From: Dillenia suffruticosa
Taxonomy: Eukaryota; Streptophyta; Magnoliopsida; Dilleniales; Dilleniaceae
Length of the DNA: 64,000 bases
Assembly (NCBI GenBank): GCA_033439265.1
Contig: JAVTVX010000009.1
Span: forward strand, 2,035,609 to 2,099,608
Direction of reading: 5' to 3'
Shown: piece after piece, positions 11,812 to 24,584 of the stretch
How positions within the stretch are numbered: position 1 is the stretch's first letter
Layout: every line of letters starts with the position of its first letter
Notes under the pieces: model-generated
Database searches by the model: none
What the model was told of the DNA's origin: nothing
Seen by the model: only the letters and a program-made list of their open reading frames with translations
Translations under genes and position numbers: made by a program

Positions 11812-12931
11812 TCATCATGCTTTCAAGCAGTTTCTCCCTCAAGTCCATGAAAGTTAGAAACTTTGCATAAACCTGGACCAACTTTGCACATCAACGGACC
11901 TATGCCCCTGTATTCTGCTGCTAAACAAAAAGTTTATATTTTTTGTTTTTGTTTTTTTTTTGGGGGGGGGGGGGGGTGCCTGCCCTTTGGCCATGTTGCC
12001 TTGTCCTGTACTCAAATTCATATTCGTGCTAGAGAATTGCAGGCATGCTCCATGGACAAGCTATTCATCTTTTTGTGTTGTGAATACAAATGACACTTCC
12101 AGTCTCATTTAAGAAAAAAAAAATGAATAAAATTAAAAGTAATCTACGTGTGATTTTACCATCTAAAAGAAAGGATTGGCTTGGCCTTTATTAATGCTAA
12201 ACCAAACTAGCTGGTGGAAACATGTAATCTCCATGGTGATGTGTGTGGGATACAGGTTGTATCTGACCATTTTTTTTACCACTATAATTGAGATGTATTA
12301 CCTTATTAATGCCACACATACTATGCTCGAAAGTGTTTACCAAAGCAAAGCATTCCTCTAAAGGACATTCAAAAATAAATTGTCGCACGCTACCTTGTAC
12401 TCTTTTTAATGGTGGATTGAGCTAACTTGGGATCACTCCTAGTCCAAAGAGCTAATGACGGATCTAGTTAGGCTGGGATCAAGGTTGGTCCAAGGGTGGT
12501 GAAGACAAAATTTAGTCCTACCATCAGCATTAAATTCATTGTTCAGAATATACTAAAATTGGTCTAAACACAACCTCTTGGTAGAAATTGTAACTAAAAT
12601 TGTTAATATTTAATTTTTTTTTTTGATAAACTATCATTATTCAATAATAACTTTGTTCCTCATTAAATCCGGGACGAGCTGAACCTTTACGGGGTGTACC
12701 TTTTTCGTTATTTGTTTTCTTCATTTATAAGAGTCGAATTTGAGATTTTGTTTAAAGGGTATTAGTGTCCAACCACTGGACTAACGAGATGTCAACCTTT
12801 GTTGGCAAAAGCTAATTACCTTATTGTGGCCTCTGGGTCTCTCTTTCTCTTAACAAAGGTCTGCTTCATTCTCTTAGAAGTTATAAATTATACAATTCCT
12901 TTTTCTTGGTTGTAAAAAGGGGGGTCATGTT
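11812..12931. other. 3' region of the acidic-protein gene and spacer
   Basis: 11812-12090 is likely 3' untranslated sequence, holding a T10/G15 junction (11952-11976). 12150-12400 is unassigned. 12610-12795 is a minus-strand SINE, listed separately. No further gene. Confidence 0.4.
12610..12795 (-). repeat. tRNA-derived SINE copy
   Basis: Starts on the plus strand with a T run and GATAAACTATC, continues through GAGTCGAATTTGAGATTTTG (the B-box side read in reverse) and ends with CCACTGGACTAACGAG (the A-box side). Same architecture as other copies in the window. Confidence 0.6.
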
Positions 12932-14604
12932 TTAATTGAACTTGGGAGAGAAGCAAACACATTCAAAGAAATTCCCCTTTTCAGGCTGTCGAGTGAGCTC
13001 TGATCCTTTTGCGGCTCGAGCTGGAGAAGAAGGTGTTGATGTCTCTGTTTCTGTTTGGACATTCACAACCTTGTTGCCGTTATGAATAATGTTCACATCA
13101 CAATAGTCTGGGGCATTTTTCTGAACAAATTGTGCTTTCCCCTTCTTCAATCGCCTAGTATATAAGAGCAAACATAAAAAAAAACTATATTAGTTGCTAT
13201 CACTTCATTGACTACATATTTGAGCCCCATCTGAAGTTTACTTTGGATGCAACCCTGGGACCCGGCCCTTACTCATGGTCACCTCTACTTTGGGCAACCG
13301 AGGGGGGGGGGTTTATAGCATTTGTGAAGGGAAGAAGAAGAAGAAAGGGGGGGGGGAGAGGGAGAGAGAGAGAGAGAACCTTGAGGACCATGGGCGTTTG
13401 GTTCCCATGACAAGGGAAGTAATGTTGAGGACAGGGATGAGGTCTAAGATTGCTTTCTCAGCCACATTGCTCTCTATAAGCATTGTGTCCACAGTGACCT
13501 GCACAAATGAAAATTGAGAGAGCAATCTTAGGCCCCAATAGCACCATATATTGATTGATAATTGGAGTATTAAGAGTTTGAATTTTTCTTGCCTTGGCAT
13601 CGTTACATAAGCGAATGTATTTCTGCAAGAGGTTCCTCCTCCTATTGTTTTCTTCCTTCAGATAAAACCTCAGTTGTTCTTCACCTAACTGGCTTTTTGC
13701 TAGCTTCCCAACTAATAACAACAGGACATTAATGACTCCAAATTCTAAGACTTGTAGGGAGGACTACGTACAAAAACATAGTAATCAGAGTTTAAGCTAT
13801 TCTATTATCAGTCTAATAGACTTTACAAAGATGTCTATGGTCATTAGAGGACACTTCTTTCCTCTTTTCATCTTACTATGGATCATGTGAAAGAAATTAA
13901 TAGTCACATTAGTATATGTCAAAATCAGTCTAATACTATTAATGAACAGTTAGTCCAATGGGAATGACAATATATCTCTTAATCAAAATTTGAATTCAAA
14001 TTCTAAGAATAGAAAGATTTATATTGGAAGTGTTTGTCACCTTAAAGAGAATCGGACAACAGTTCGAATCAGATTAATTGAAGTATGATTCTTAATACAG
14101 ATCGGCTTAGGTATTAAAAAAAAATAGGCCTTTTGGTTATGGACTCATGTTCTTTGCCACACTCTGAATAATCGACAAAGATGCACCTCGAATAGGATGG
14201 GATAGCAGAGGTAAATCTTTTTTATCTTTTCTCTTAGCAAAAAAGGAAAAAATAAAATGATGTACATATCTGAAAACATATACATACATATATATAAATC
14301 ATAATTACAGAGTGTGTGAAAGTTGATTCTCACTTGGAGTGGGGATGTGGGTGATGGGAGGGAAGACATGGACAAGGAAGACGCGGCCACCGGGCAAGAC
14401 TGCGTGATCAAGAGCCCATTTGAGGACATCCAAGTCATCTTTCCCAACACAAACATAAACATCATTAAGTCCTCCATCTCTGTTGCTTCCTACACTATTG
14501 CTATCCTCTCCAATCTCCACAATCTCCGGCGACGACGATACAAATATCTCTTCATGATTCAACCCTCTCTTCTCTTCCTCCACCACAAACATCTCTTCTT
14601 CCAT
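12932..14604 (-). CDS. Universal stress protein (USP) domain protein, 243 aa
   Basis: Four exons on the minus strand: 14604-14334, 13711-13593, 13498-13380 and 13154-12932, phases closing to 243 residues. After an acidic N-terminus, the USP fold begins near residue 49 (VYVCVGKDDLDVLKWALDHA) and continues with RVFLVHVFPP, ENNRRRNLLQKYIRLCNDAK and VTVDTMLIES, then ILDLIPVLNITSLVMGTKRP. The usual nucleotide-binding glycine pattern of ATP-binding USPs is not evident after MGTKRP, so ATP binding is doubtful. USP proteins act in stress responses, mostly in the cytoplasm; the exact role here is unknown. Intron 2 uses a GC donor (AAG|GCAAGA at 13592-13591) and an ordinary AG acceptor; no GT donor fits the conserved reading. 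Intron 3 begins with a CT/poly-C tract. The leader contains a long CT (GA on plus) microsatellite. Confidence 0.88.
13935..14133 (+). repeat. tRNA-derived SINE copy in USP intron 1
   Basis: Runs from GTTAGTCCAATGGGAATGAC through AATTTGAATTCAAATTC and CAGATTAATTGAAGTATGAT to an A run at 14117, matching the family's plus orientation. It sits inside the first USP intron. Confidence 0.55.
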
Positions 14605-14643
14605 CTCTTTCTTATCTAGCTTTCACCGCCAAAGAAAATTATG

Positions 14644-14648
<5 letters not shown>

Positions 14649-14689
<41 letters not shown>
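14649..14689. repeat. GA microsatellite in the USP leader
   Basis: About 20 uninterrupted GA units directly upstream of the USP start; it reads as CT on the coding strand. Confidence 0.9.
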
Positions 14690-14694
<5 letters not shown>

Positions 14695-14850
14695 GGTCAT
14701 GTAGAGAATATCAAAGAGGAACTTGGTTTTTGCAAATTGGTAGTTTATTAAAAAAGGAAGTTGCTCTCAATCCCCACAGTACCATACTTGCCAGGAATTG
14801 ACTAGTTTTGTACACTTCTACTTGTATGGTTCATTAGGTTGTGCTGTCGT

Positions 14851-14866
14851 CTATATATTATAAATA
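14851..14866 (-). promoter_or_regulatory. Possible TATA box for the USP gene
   Basis: On the minus strand the sequence reads TATTTATAATATATAG, about 250 bases before the start codon. That would give a leader of roughly 215 bases containing the CT tract. Position alone supports this. Confidence 0.35.
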
Positions 14867-14869
14867 ATG

Positions 14870-15439
14870 AGGTGGGTCAGATGGGCGGAGGTTTTTAATC
14901 ATACCCATGTTTGCCCATCCACAAAACCTAAACTTGTTTCTTTGAGTGATCAAATCCAAGTCTCATGATTCCACCCAAAATTTTAGACATGCACCCATGT
15001 ATGATTGATGACATTTCATAAACAAAATCAAAGTTTTAGGACATCATAAGTTGTAAATGTCATATGTATTGTGCTTATGTGGCAAGATTCTATTGGGAAG
15101 AATATAAAGATGAACTGTGGGAGAGTCAAGCTATGGGTGAAAGGGTGAGATTCTCTTTTGTCAAGGATTGCAGGCTTTGGCAAATGTCACCAAACAAGAC
15201 TCCCTTTTGCATTCCAAGCTTTTCCTGAATGTGAAAAGGGCCATTGCTTTTTTCGTGGCCGAATTGTCTGGTTATAGTCCTTTGTCTTGACTTTGAACAT
15301 TTGGCAAATTGAGTGTCTTGTGTACCATACTCTATTTGTCTTCCCACCATGGGTATCTGAAACCGATTCAAGTATTTATAGGGTCCTATTACCATAGTTT
15401 AAAACTTTGAAACAACTTACATAATTAAGGTTATCTGTC
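14870..15439. other. Spacer with an unassigned 74-codon minus frame
   Basis: No recognisable gene. On the minus strand a TATAAATA (15374-15381) is followed by a 74-codon frame from an ATG near 15350 to 15126 with even composition (GRQIEYGTQDTQFAKCSK near its start). No family is recognised; it could be a small gene, a transcript without coding role, or chance. Confidence 0.25.
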
Positions 15440-16612
15440 ATTATGCAACAAAAAAATGGGTTGAATTGAATATTTTCAAATTTTAGATTTTACTCTAATT
15501 AAATTTATGACCAAACAAAAATAAATACATAAATCAAAGAATAAGAATAGAGAGATCAAACCCAATTTATAATTGTTTGATCTTGTATCTACATCCACTC
15601 TTCTAATTCAATAAATCGAGGTTTAGCGATAATTAGTCTCCACTATTTCACAAGAGTTACAAGTTTGAGTACAGCAACTTGTTAACAATCCGCGTCTCTA
15701 ACCTTGAGGATGAATTAGTCCAATATGACTCAATTCTAAATTTCACCCAACTAGCCTATCCTACCAATCAAATATTTCTCACACTTTCCTCAAACTTGTG
15801 AGACTAACAAATACAAAAACAATCTTTACAAAATAATTTCTACATAATAGACACTTTTTAAATTGTTCAAATAACATATTTTCAGATCTAATATTTCACT
15901 CTCAAGATATCGAAATTGCTATATAAAATATGCTGAATATTTTCTGTATATTACTCTTTAAATCCCAAAAAATATCTCCGTAAAATTTACTGCTGTAAAA
16001 AATTTGGTTAAGTTGCTCACTTTGAGGTTGATTTTTTCATTCAAATTTCTGATTTTTACTGTTATTATTTTTAAAATTTAAATACCAACAATCCTCTTAA
16101 AGTGTGAAGAATTTAGATTTCAAAAAACTTAACTGAGAGAGAAAATTTACTCAAATAAACATTTCCCGAAAATCAACATGTAACTTCTGAAAATAATTTG
16201 TCAGAACCTTAACTATCTTTTCACCTCTAGTAAAAGGTTGATTTTGACTATCCAAATGATTTGAATTTAATAAATCCATTTAGACAAGTCTAGAATTAGA
16301 TATAACTCTCAATGTATATTTAATTTGCTGAGTTAGGTCATGAAAATGAATTAAAACTACAGCAGTGCATATTTGATCTGAAAATCTAAATTTCAACTGT
16401 TTCTACTCAATTTCTATAACAACATCTTTTATGTAGCTGTTTTTTAAAATTTTCACAAGAATTTCTGTAGAATCTCAATTTTCATTCATAAAGGTATGTG
16501 TTACTTGAAAAATAAATATTTTAAAGTGTTGCATACTTGATAATTTAACTAGTAACACATATAATATTTTGTTATTATTAAAATATTAGAATTCGATAAT
16601 AATTTCCTTAAC
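15440..16612 (-). repeat. 3' LTR of the copia fossil
   Basis: Aligns with 18886-20165 over nearly its whole length; shared landmarks include TTTCAAATTTTAGATTTTA, TCAAACTTGTGAGACTAAC and AATCAACATGTAACTTCTG. The outer boundary is worn and uncertain by tens of bases. Confidence 0.75.
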
Positions 16613-18885
16613 AATTTTCTTTTTTTTTATGACAACAAAACTATAAAAAATTAAAAATAATTTGCTCATGAATGCTGTAAAAATCATGCTCCCCGTTTAT
16701 TTATGAACATATGAACATTTTGTTATCTCCTCTAATATGTGCATAATTTTTCATGATTTTTTATATATATCTCCCCCTTTTTGTTTCATAAAAAATAAGA
16801 AAGTTTAACTTCAGATTCAAAATTAGGAATATTCATTTTTTTCTTCTTTTTGTTATCATAAAAAATACCATGTATTCTCTCCTTGATTAGACATTCATTT
16901 TTTTATTTATCATTTTTTCATATTTAACAAAAATATCATTATTCTAAATATTTTTCTTTTAACTTATCTAAAATTGTAGATTTAATTAAATAAACGTTTC
17001 CAAGTCTTATTCCTTCAAAAATTTTATCCGGTGCATTTATCTATGCTTAAGAATCTAGATGAACTTGGCTCTTTTAGAAAACAAACTAGTGCTAGAAATT
17101 TATTTTTCTTGGTTATTACTAAAATTATTCAAGTAACAAAATCTAGCAATATATCCAAATTTATATCAATAATAGTATGAAAAAGTATTTTTTATTTTCT
17201 AAAAATCATTTCGTATATCTATATTTTATATGTGAAAAGATCAAATTTTTATGATTTAGAAAAGTTTATGAAATTTCTGTGAAAATAGACAGATTTATGA
17301 CTTATTCTACCCATAAAAGTTGTATTTTTATGACCATTGATTCTATGCCTGATTTCTATAGTATGAAATTTTTGTACTTTGTTTTTTGCTACACTTATAA
17401 ACACTATTTTATGAACTTGTAAACCAGACTCATCTTTAGACTTATGCCCTAAACTATTTTTTGAAAAATCATGTCTTTGAAATGCAAGTAATCTAATTAG
17501 TTTCTCATCACTTTCATTGAATATTTGGAAGGTATTTTTAATGGATATTAACAAATTTTCTACTTTAGTTTTAGCAAACATATTTCATCTTTCAAAGTAG
17601 AATTTTTCAAATTTTTCAGTTTTACAACTTCATTTTCAGATTTTAAGGCTGCTAGTTTAAAGTTTACAGCAGAATTTTTAAATTTTATAATTTCATTTTC
17701 ATTTTCCAAATCCAAGATTCTGCATATTAACTTAGAATTAGCGCTCAACATCTTTAAAACTTATATTTGTAGAATAATTATAATTCACATATATATCTGT
17801 CATGAAACAAAAGTTAGATTCTTCAAAACTTTCTGAAACTTCTGAGTCGAGTCTAAGTTTGATTTATTCATATCACTCCAAGTAGCCATCTTTGACTTGG
17901 CTTTCTTCTAAAATTTTTGCATTTTCTTTGTAAAGAACAAACATTCATATTTTATATCTCTAAGTCTTTTACATTCATAACACACCTCTTCTTTCTTTTC
18001 CTCCTTCATTTTGGTGTTTTTCCGGCATCATTTTTGCACTTTTGAAAGACAATAGTTTTATGAAATTTTATAGATTTTTTACCTCCTTTTCTAAGAATTC
18101 AAGACAGCCTTCTAGCTAGCAAGTTCATCTCATTTTCACTACTGTCTTTTTCAGATTTTGTTTTCTCCTTTGTCGTAAATGCAATGCTCTTTTTTTTCTC
18201 ATCATTTTCTGTAGAATGATGGACTCCTATTTCATAAGCCATTAGCTTTCCTATCTGTTCATTCAGAGATAATTTGGACAGATTTTAGACTTCTTTTATT
18301 GCTATCTTTTTTGCATTCTAGACTCTAGGAAGTATTCTAAAAAATTTTCTGACAAAATCAGTGTCTGAAAAACCTTTTCCAAGAGACTTTAGTTCATTTG
18401 CGACTAAAATGAATCAATTAAACATCTCTTTTACTTGTTCTCCTTACTGAAAATTAAATAACACATATTCCTGCATAAGAAGATTATCCTAGTATCTTTA
18501 GCGGTTCTTGTGCCTTTGTGAATGATGTACAATTTGTCCCAAATTTATTTAACATTAGAACAAGAAAAAACTAAATTAAATTCAGTTGAACATATTACAC
18601 ATCACAATAAATGTTTTGTTCATGAATTAATTGACATTTTTCTCTTATCTTCTTCGTCAATATAGGGTTTTTACATCTAGGTTTCCTTAAGAAATCACTT
18701 ACCAAGCTTTATAATTTGTTGTTTGTATAAAGGTCTCTATTCTACACTTTCAATGGGAGAAGTTATCCCCGTCGAAATAAAGATCCCCTATTAATGTATT
18801 GGCCAAAAGTAATATGTAAAAGCATTGAATTTTTTACTCAAAAGTCAGCACTTTTGTGGAATCGAACACTATTTCTGATACCATT

Positions 18886-20165
18886 TGTTGGTCCTTATGG
18901 GAATCAAGAATGGGGGGTTTAAATTGGTTGGTTTCAAATTTTAGATTTTATTTCCCTTCTCAATTAAATTTACGATCAAATTATAAGAAATATATAAAAG
19001 TAAATGTATAAATAAAAAAGTAGGGATAGAGAGATCGAATGCAATTTATAATAGTTCGACATTATATCTACGTCTACTATTCCAACTCAACAAGTTGGGA
19101 TCTAACGATAGTTAGTTTTCACTATTCTACGAGAGTTATAAGTTTAAGTATAACCATTTGTTGACTATCTACATCTTCGATTTTGAGGATGACTTAATCC
19201 AACAAAACTCAATTCTAACTTTCATCCAATTAGTCTATTATATCAATCAAGTGTTCTTCACACTTCTCCAAACTTGTGAGACTAACAATCTCTGCAAAAT
19301 AGTCTCAGCATAATAGATTCTTATTCAGACTATTCAAATAGTTTATTTTTAGATCTAATATCTCACTTCAAGTAGTCTATTTTTAGATCTAATATCTACT
19401 CCCAAGATATTAAAATTGCTCTGTAAAATATGTTGAATATTTTCTATATATTACTCTTTAAATCCCTAAAAGTGTCTCTGCAAAACTGGTCATCAACGTG
19501 AAGATATATAACTGCAAAGTTGGCTTCCCATCAATACTTACTGCTGTAAAAAATCTAGTTAAATTACTCACTTTGAGCTTGATTTTCTCTATTCAAATGT
19601 CCGATTTTTATTACTGGTATTCTTCAAATTTAAACATCAATAATCCCTTTAAAGTGCGGAGAATTCAAATTTCAAAAAGGTTAATTGTTGGAGAAGATTT
19701 ATTCAAGCAAATATATCCTGAAAATCAACATGTAACTTCTGAAAATAATTTTTCAGAACCTGAACTATCTTTTTACCTCTAGTAAAAGATTGATTCTGAG
19801 CCTCCAAATGATTTGAATTTGATTAATCCATTCAGACAAGTTTAGAATTAAGTGCAGCTCTCAATCTATACTTAATTTGTTGAACTAGATCTTAAAAATG
19901 AATTAAAATTATATCAGTACACATCTGGTTTAAAAAATCTAAATTTCTACTACTTCTACTTAACCTCTATAACAACATTTTGTATATAGTGGTTTTTTAA
20001 AATTTTCATCCGAATTTTTGTAGAATCTTAGTTTTCATTTATAAAGGTATATGTTACTTGAAAAACAAATATTTTAAAGTTCTGGATACTCGATAATTTA
20101 ATTAATAACATATATAAGATTTTGTTATAATCAAAATATTTGGATTCGACAATGATTTACTTAAA
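18886..20165 (-). repeat. 5' LTR of the copia fossil
   Basis: Inner boundary is clear: TGTTGG directly beside the primer-binding site. It contains an extra internal repeat of about 35-40 bases (TTTTTAGATCTAATATCT occurs twice, near 19347 and 19379). Confidence 0.8.
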
Positions 20166-22980
20166 AAATATAATACAAAATGATAAATACATCCATAGTT
20201 GTAAATCATAACAACTCTAGTTTTCCCTTCTCCGCTTACCCGTTTTTCTTTAAAATTATCTGAATATAAAATCCTGCCATTCAAATAAGATATTTCAGAG
20301 TAAATGAGATCTATAATAACATTTGAAATGAATAACAATAAGGGTTTTTGTCTGATCTACCATTTTTTATATGTATGTACCCTATTAGATGACATCTTTA
20401 AAGAATAAAATCCATTTCATCTATTTGATCCTTTGTTTAAATATATTGAAATTATATATATAATTTCTTTTTACATCTAAAGCCAGGCAGAATAGGTCCC
20501 CGTTAATCTCTGAAATCATAATTTATTTCACTACTTTTTACATCTTCTGGTAGCCCTACGCAGATCTTCGTCTGTTGAAAAGACCAGCAATTGCAATAAT
20601 TATTATCTGATGACTTTTTATGGTGGCCCGGGTATATTCTATATATATATATATATTTTATATATATATAAATAAATCACATTATATGAGTACAAATACA
20701 TTTTATTCCACCCGAATCGGAGATAAAAAAATAAAACTCTCTTATCATCTATTTTTTATACATAAAATTTAAATTCAAAATTTTAATTAAAAAATATCAA
20801 TATCTAATCACTGAATCAACCAATTGTTAATAAAATATATTTATATTAACGACTAGATTTTATAAATATAATATCTGATTTAAATCATAATTATAATATT
20901 TATAATAAATTTATCAACATGGTCTCTTTAAAATACCAAATAGCTATAAAACAACCTCTCAAAGCCAAATATAAAAGTCTCATATCATTGTATAGTTACA
21001 AATTTCAACCTCTTGTCCTAAAGGCTACGTGGTAATGTGACTCACCCCTCAAATGTTAAACAAACTATTGTTGTTTGGCAATACATGATTAGATAAACCC
21101 TAAATTTAGGGATTCTAATAAGATATTAATTAATTAATTAATGAAATAAAATAAGACATAACATATGCTCTAGATGTTTTCAATTCAAACAAACTTTTTG
21201 ATTTTGACTTTAATGTTGTTCACGTTGTACCTTAATTTGAAAGTCATATTCTCCACATATGACAGTCCCTGCGATGACATTCTATTGCATGTCTTGTGTT
21301 GGAGGGTAAGATCTTACTAAAATGCTTATGGGGTCTTTTCTATTTCATGTGAATTATGCCAAAAGCTAGGGTTAGGTTGGTTAAATCCTTTAATGATGTG
21401 ATCAGCGCCAGACCCATGTTTAGAAAATCTCAACTTTACTTAATTAGTATTGTTTTTTAATTAAAATAAAAAAAATATATGAAAAAATATAAAATTTCAC
21501 ACAAAAAATAAATTTGTCATAAAAATAATTGAAATTATTATATATTAATAAACTTTTATATTAAATATTTTAATTAAAGATTTTATGTATATATATATAT
21601 ATATAAGAGATTTGAGATCTAGATTTCTAAAAAAAAAAAAGATAAGGTGTCAATTGGGTTATAGCAAATCGGTATGTTTTTATTTAAAGGTAGTTTTTTT
21701 GAATATTATACCGATCGATATTTAGCATTACATTTCAATTAATCTGTTTTGAATATTTGTCGGGTCTATTTCGGATAGCTCTCCTAATATAGTGTTTTTT
21801 ATTCTCAAGTTTTGAGTTGAAAAAGATTTAATATTTTTATTTGTTAAGTTGATTGTCTGTTAATTTTTAGTTAAAGATAGTTGACTCTAATTTTTTTTTT
21901 CTTTTCTTTTCAAACGGGTAGAGATCTTTCCATTATTTTATGTGGGGTATAGATATTCGGCTTGACTTCTTCAATATACCATTATTGAGTAGCTATATGG
22001 TTTTTCTTTTTTGTTTTTCTGTTCTGCCTTTTTCAATAAATGATGGTGGACCATAGGGGGTGGTGTGGATTTTCCTTGTGGAAATTCTGGAGCCATTCAT
22101 AGTTGGTTAGATTAAATGGGACTCTCTTAACTTCTTTGTCATAAAGTAGGCCTTTCTGGTTCAGGCTTCCTTGCATGGAGTCCCCTTTTTCAAAAGGCAA
22201 AAGCAACCACACGACAAAATGTGATTTGCCCTTTTATCGTGGGCATCGACCATAATATTTCAAGGCTGCAGACAATTCTCAAGGCACGTTTCTTACTTTC
22301 CACTGTAAAAGAGAAAAAGGACTTTCTTTTTGTTTTTGGCTCATAACCGGAGAGGTGTTACTGGGGTTTGCTGTAGCATCTGGACATTTCCCTCAGAGCC
22401 TCCACCCATTATGCCTATGGAATTCTTTTCATGGCACATGAAGCTTTCTCTATGGATGTACTGTTATGGTTGTTGAGGAGGTGTTCCAAGATGAGCTTAT
22501 AGTTCGGAGAGTATATCAGTTTGATTACTTGCACGCTCATGGTGGGGAAAGCAGAAGCATCTCTGCAGGTTCATAGATATCGTTGGCATCAACCATAATG
22601 CCACGGCCAAAAAATTCTTTTGAGTGATGAAGATAAGGGCGAAATCAGAAATTTATATTGAAATCAAAATACGGTATGATTTGTAGTCGACAAACGATAT
22701 TAAGAGTTGTAGTTTTTAAAATTATATACATAATTTATTTTCTTAGAATTTGAGGGTAGTTGTACCCACCCCCACCCCCCCACCCCTCTTCCCTTGGCCC
22801 CTAATAGAACCGTTTTGAGCTTTAAATCTGTCTTAAGAGTATAAGTTGGGCTGTATGAATTCTTCTTGGCGATTATAGAAATATCGGTATATTGTACTCC
22901 GTGAGTTTACTCGTGCACGCTAAAAGGCTAATAGTTGAGATTTTGCACTGAATTCAAAAGAAAAGGCAAAGGAATATTGT
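20166..22980. other. AT-rich spacer
   Basis: No supportable gene. Contains AT microsatellites (20639-20670, 21583-21604), a 20-bp palindrome at 20448-20467, a SINE-like piece at 20700-20825 and a better SINE at 21695-21885. 22020-22600 is less AT-rich and might be transcribed, but no reading frame is convincing. Confidence 0.4.
21695..21885 (-). repeat. tRNA-derived SINE copy
   Basis: Plus strand begins GAATATTATACCGATCGATA and passes through TTTCAATTAATCTGTTTTGA and TCGGGTCTATTTCGGATAGC, matching the copy at 24585-24760 and the family 3' end. Confidence 0.7.
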
Positions 22981-23169
22981 AATGACTTATTGCCTAAATT
23001 GATACATGCAACAGAAACACATTTTTAGTTTATAGCAGAAAACATTCAAGGAATACCAAAACATGTTACTTGCTGGACTTTTTAAAAACCACTACCATAA
23101 AAATGCTAGAAGGCCCTTTACATGGGCATATTACAGTTTATATGCAAATCCCCAGTATCTGAAATTTGA

Positions 23170-23900
23170 TGCACAAAGGAGAAGTATCCCTTAGTTGCTA
23201 TCATCAGACTCCTCTGACACCTTCAGAACTTCTCCAAGAAAGAAGAAGATCTCTACTTGAATATCTTTTGAAATTAGACACTGCACATGGGTAGCATCAT
23301 CTTGCTTCCATAAGCAAAATGGAATATGTACCTGACACACGGCATGCAGTAAGTAGACAAAGAACCATACCCTTGCCTAGCTATGTCCTATGGTGTCGGG
23401 CCCTGTTGCAAATGGCGGAACTCATCCTTTGGATTTTGCCAGAAAGATTATTCCACTGCTCAAGGCTTTCTTGGACCGCATGCATGCGAAAAATTCTACT
23501 TGGATGCATTAGCATATAAACGGGTCCTCTGCTATGATTATGCTGTTGCACCTTGTTTCTCATCTTCATTGGTGTGTGACCAAAAAATTTCATTGGCATA
23601 ATTTCTCACTTCAAATGTTTTTTTTGTGTTAAAGGAGTTTCTTTACCGCGAATTAAAGTATTTAAAAGGCTCTTTCATGTAGATTTATGAGGCATCGATT
23701 ATATGCCTTTTCTGACAGGATCTTCCTTGGATATAGAAGAAACAGAATTGCGTGATGCTGGTTACTTGGTGCAGTTAAATAGGAACATAACAATCAGTTG
23801 GATTTCACAGTATCTTGAATATCTACCCTACCCAGATGAAGTGAGAGAAGAAAAAGCAAAAGGGGGCACAAGTGTTCTAACTTCTCCCTTTTCATAATTG
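23170..23900. other. Unassigned coding-like pieces on both strands, possible gene relic
   Basis: Several pieces look exon-like. Plus strand: 23327-23348 ends in a perfect donor context (GCA|GTAAGT); 23380-23570 reads without stop (GVGPCCKWRNSSFGFCQKDY) with an AG before it; 23719-23845 follows TTTCTGACAG and reads LDIEETELRDAGYLVQLNRN, then a GTGAGA donor. Minus strand: from an AG near 23331 a frame runs VHIPFCLWKQDDATHVQCLI and on to a stop near 23191, with an acidic end EVLKVSEESDDSN. Both cannot be genes in full. I recognise no family. This may be a decayed gene, a non-coding transcript or chance. Confidence 0.3.
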
Positions 23901-24184
23901 CAGCCTCTACTCCTTATGTCTTGTTGCATTCTATTCAAAGTAACTTATATGGTGTTGCTTTGCTTTATCTGATTTTTCATTATGCATACACCACTAGCAA
24001 CTTTCTATATCCTTCCTCCTTTTCTTCTTTTTCTATCCAAAACAAAAGCAATTGGGCCACACAAGGAGGGTGTCCTTCCAAAATCAGCCCAAATTTATAT
24101 TACAATCTGCACACAGACGGTAGTAGATAAACTGGCTGACCCAATTCTATGATCTCTAACTTCATATATATATATATATATATT

Positions 24185-24372
24185 TTTTGATATCTTGGCT
24201 TAGCTATCACCCAGTATTTGAAGTTTTACTCCTACTAATCTGGATCGATCACTACAGAACCTATTTTGGGGATAGGTCTCCCAATATTGTTTTTTCTGTA
24301 TCGGGGGAATCGAACTTCCGATCTGATTAAAAGACGAAAATATCCATTCCACCTATACCAACAAGTATAGGT
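24185..24372 (-). repeat. tRNA-derived SINE copy, second subfamily
   Basis: Plus strand starts TTGATATCTTGGCTTAGCTA, has AATCTGGATCGATCACTACAG, GGTCTCCCAATATT and GGAATCGAACTTCCGATCTG (the B box in reverse). It shares the middle block with the copies at 28500-28702 and 33185-33412. Confidence 0.7.
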
Positions 24373-24584
24373 ACCTCTAACTTCATATGAGTAAATCTTG
24401 GACATGACATCCTACCACCAAAAGCTTGGAAGAAACTTTCCGCAAGAAACTTTTCGCCATCGGCCTCTTTGGTTCTCATTTAGATTTCCCCACAAAATAG
24501 AAAGAAATGGAAAATGTTGAAAGAGTCACGTCACCAACACACTGCAGCATAAGCTCTTATATAAGTCCCTCTTAGAAACCTCAT

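Larger units (their letters stand above)
15440..20165 (-). mobile_element. Old gag-only Ty1/copia LTR retrotransposon fossil
   Basis: Two long similar regions in the same orientation form the LTRs: about 15440-16612 and 18886-20165. Next to the right one, read on the minus strand, the LTR ends in CCAACA and is followed by TGGTATCAGA, the usual initiator-Met tRNA primer site (plus strand 18874-18883). So the element runs leftward. The 2.3 kb interior shows degenerate copia gag-type reading (about 16.9-18.8 kb) and no protease, integrase or reverse transcriptase. It is broken many times. By eye, about one base in five or six differs between the LTRs over a 165-base stretch, implying an insertion many million years old. 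No clear target duplication was found. Confidence 0.8.
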
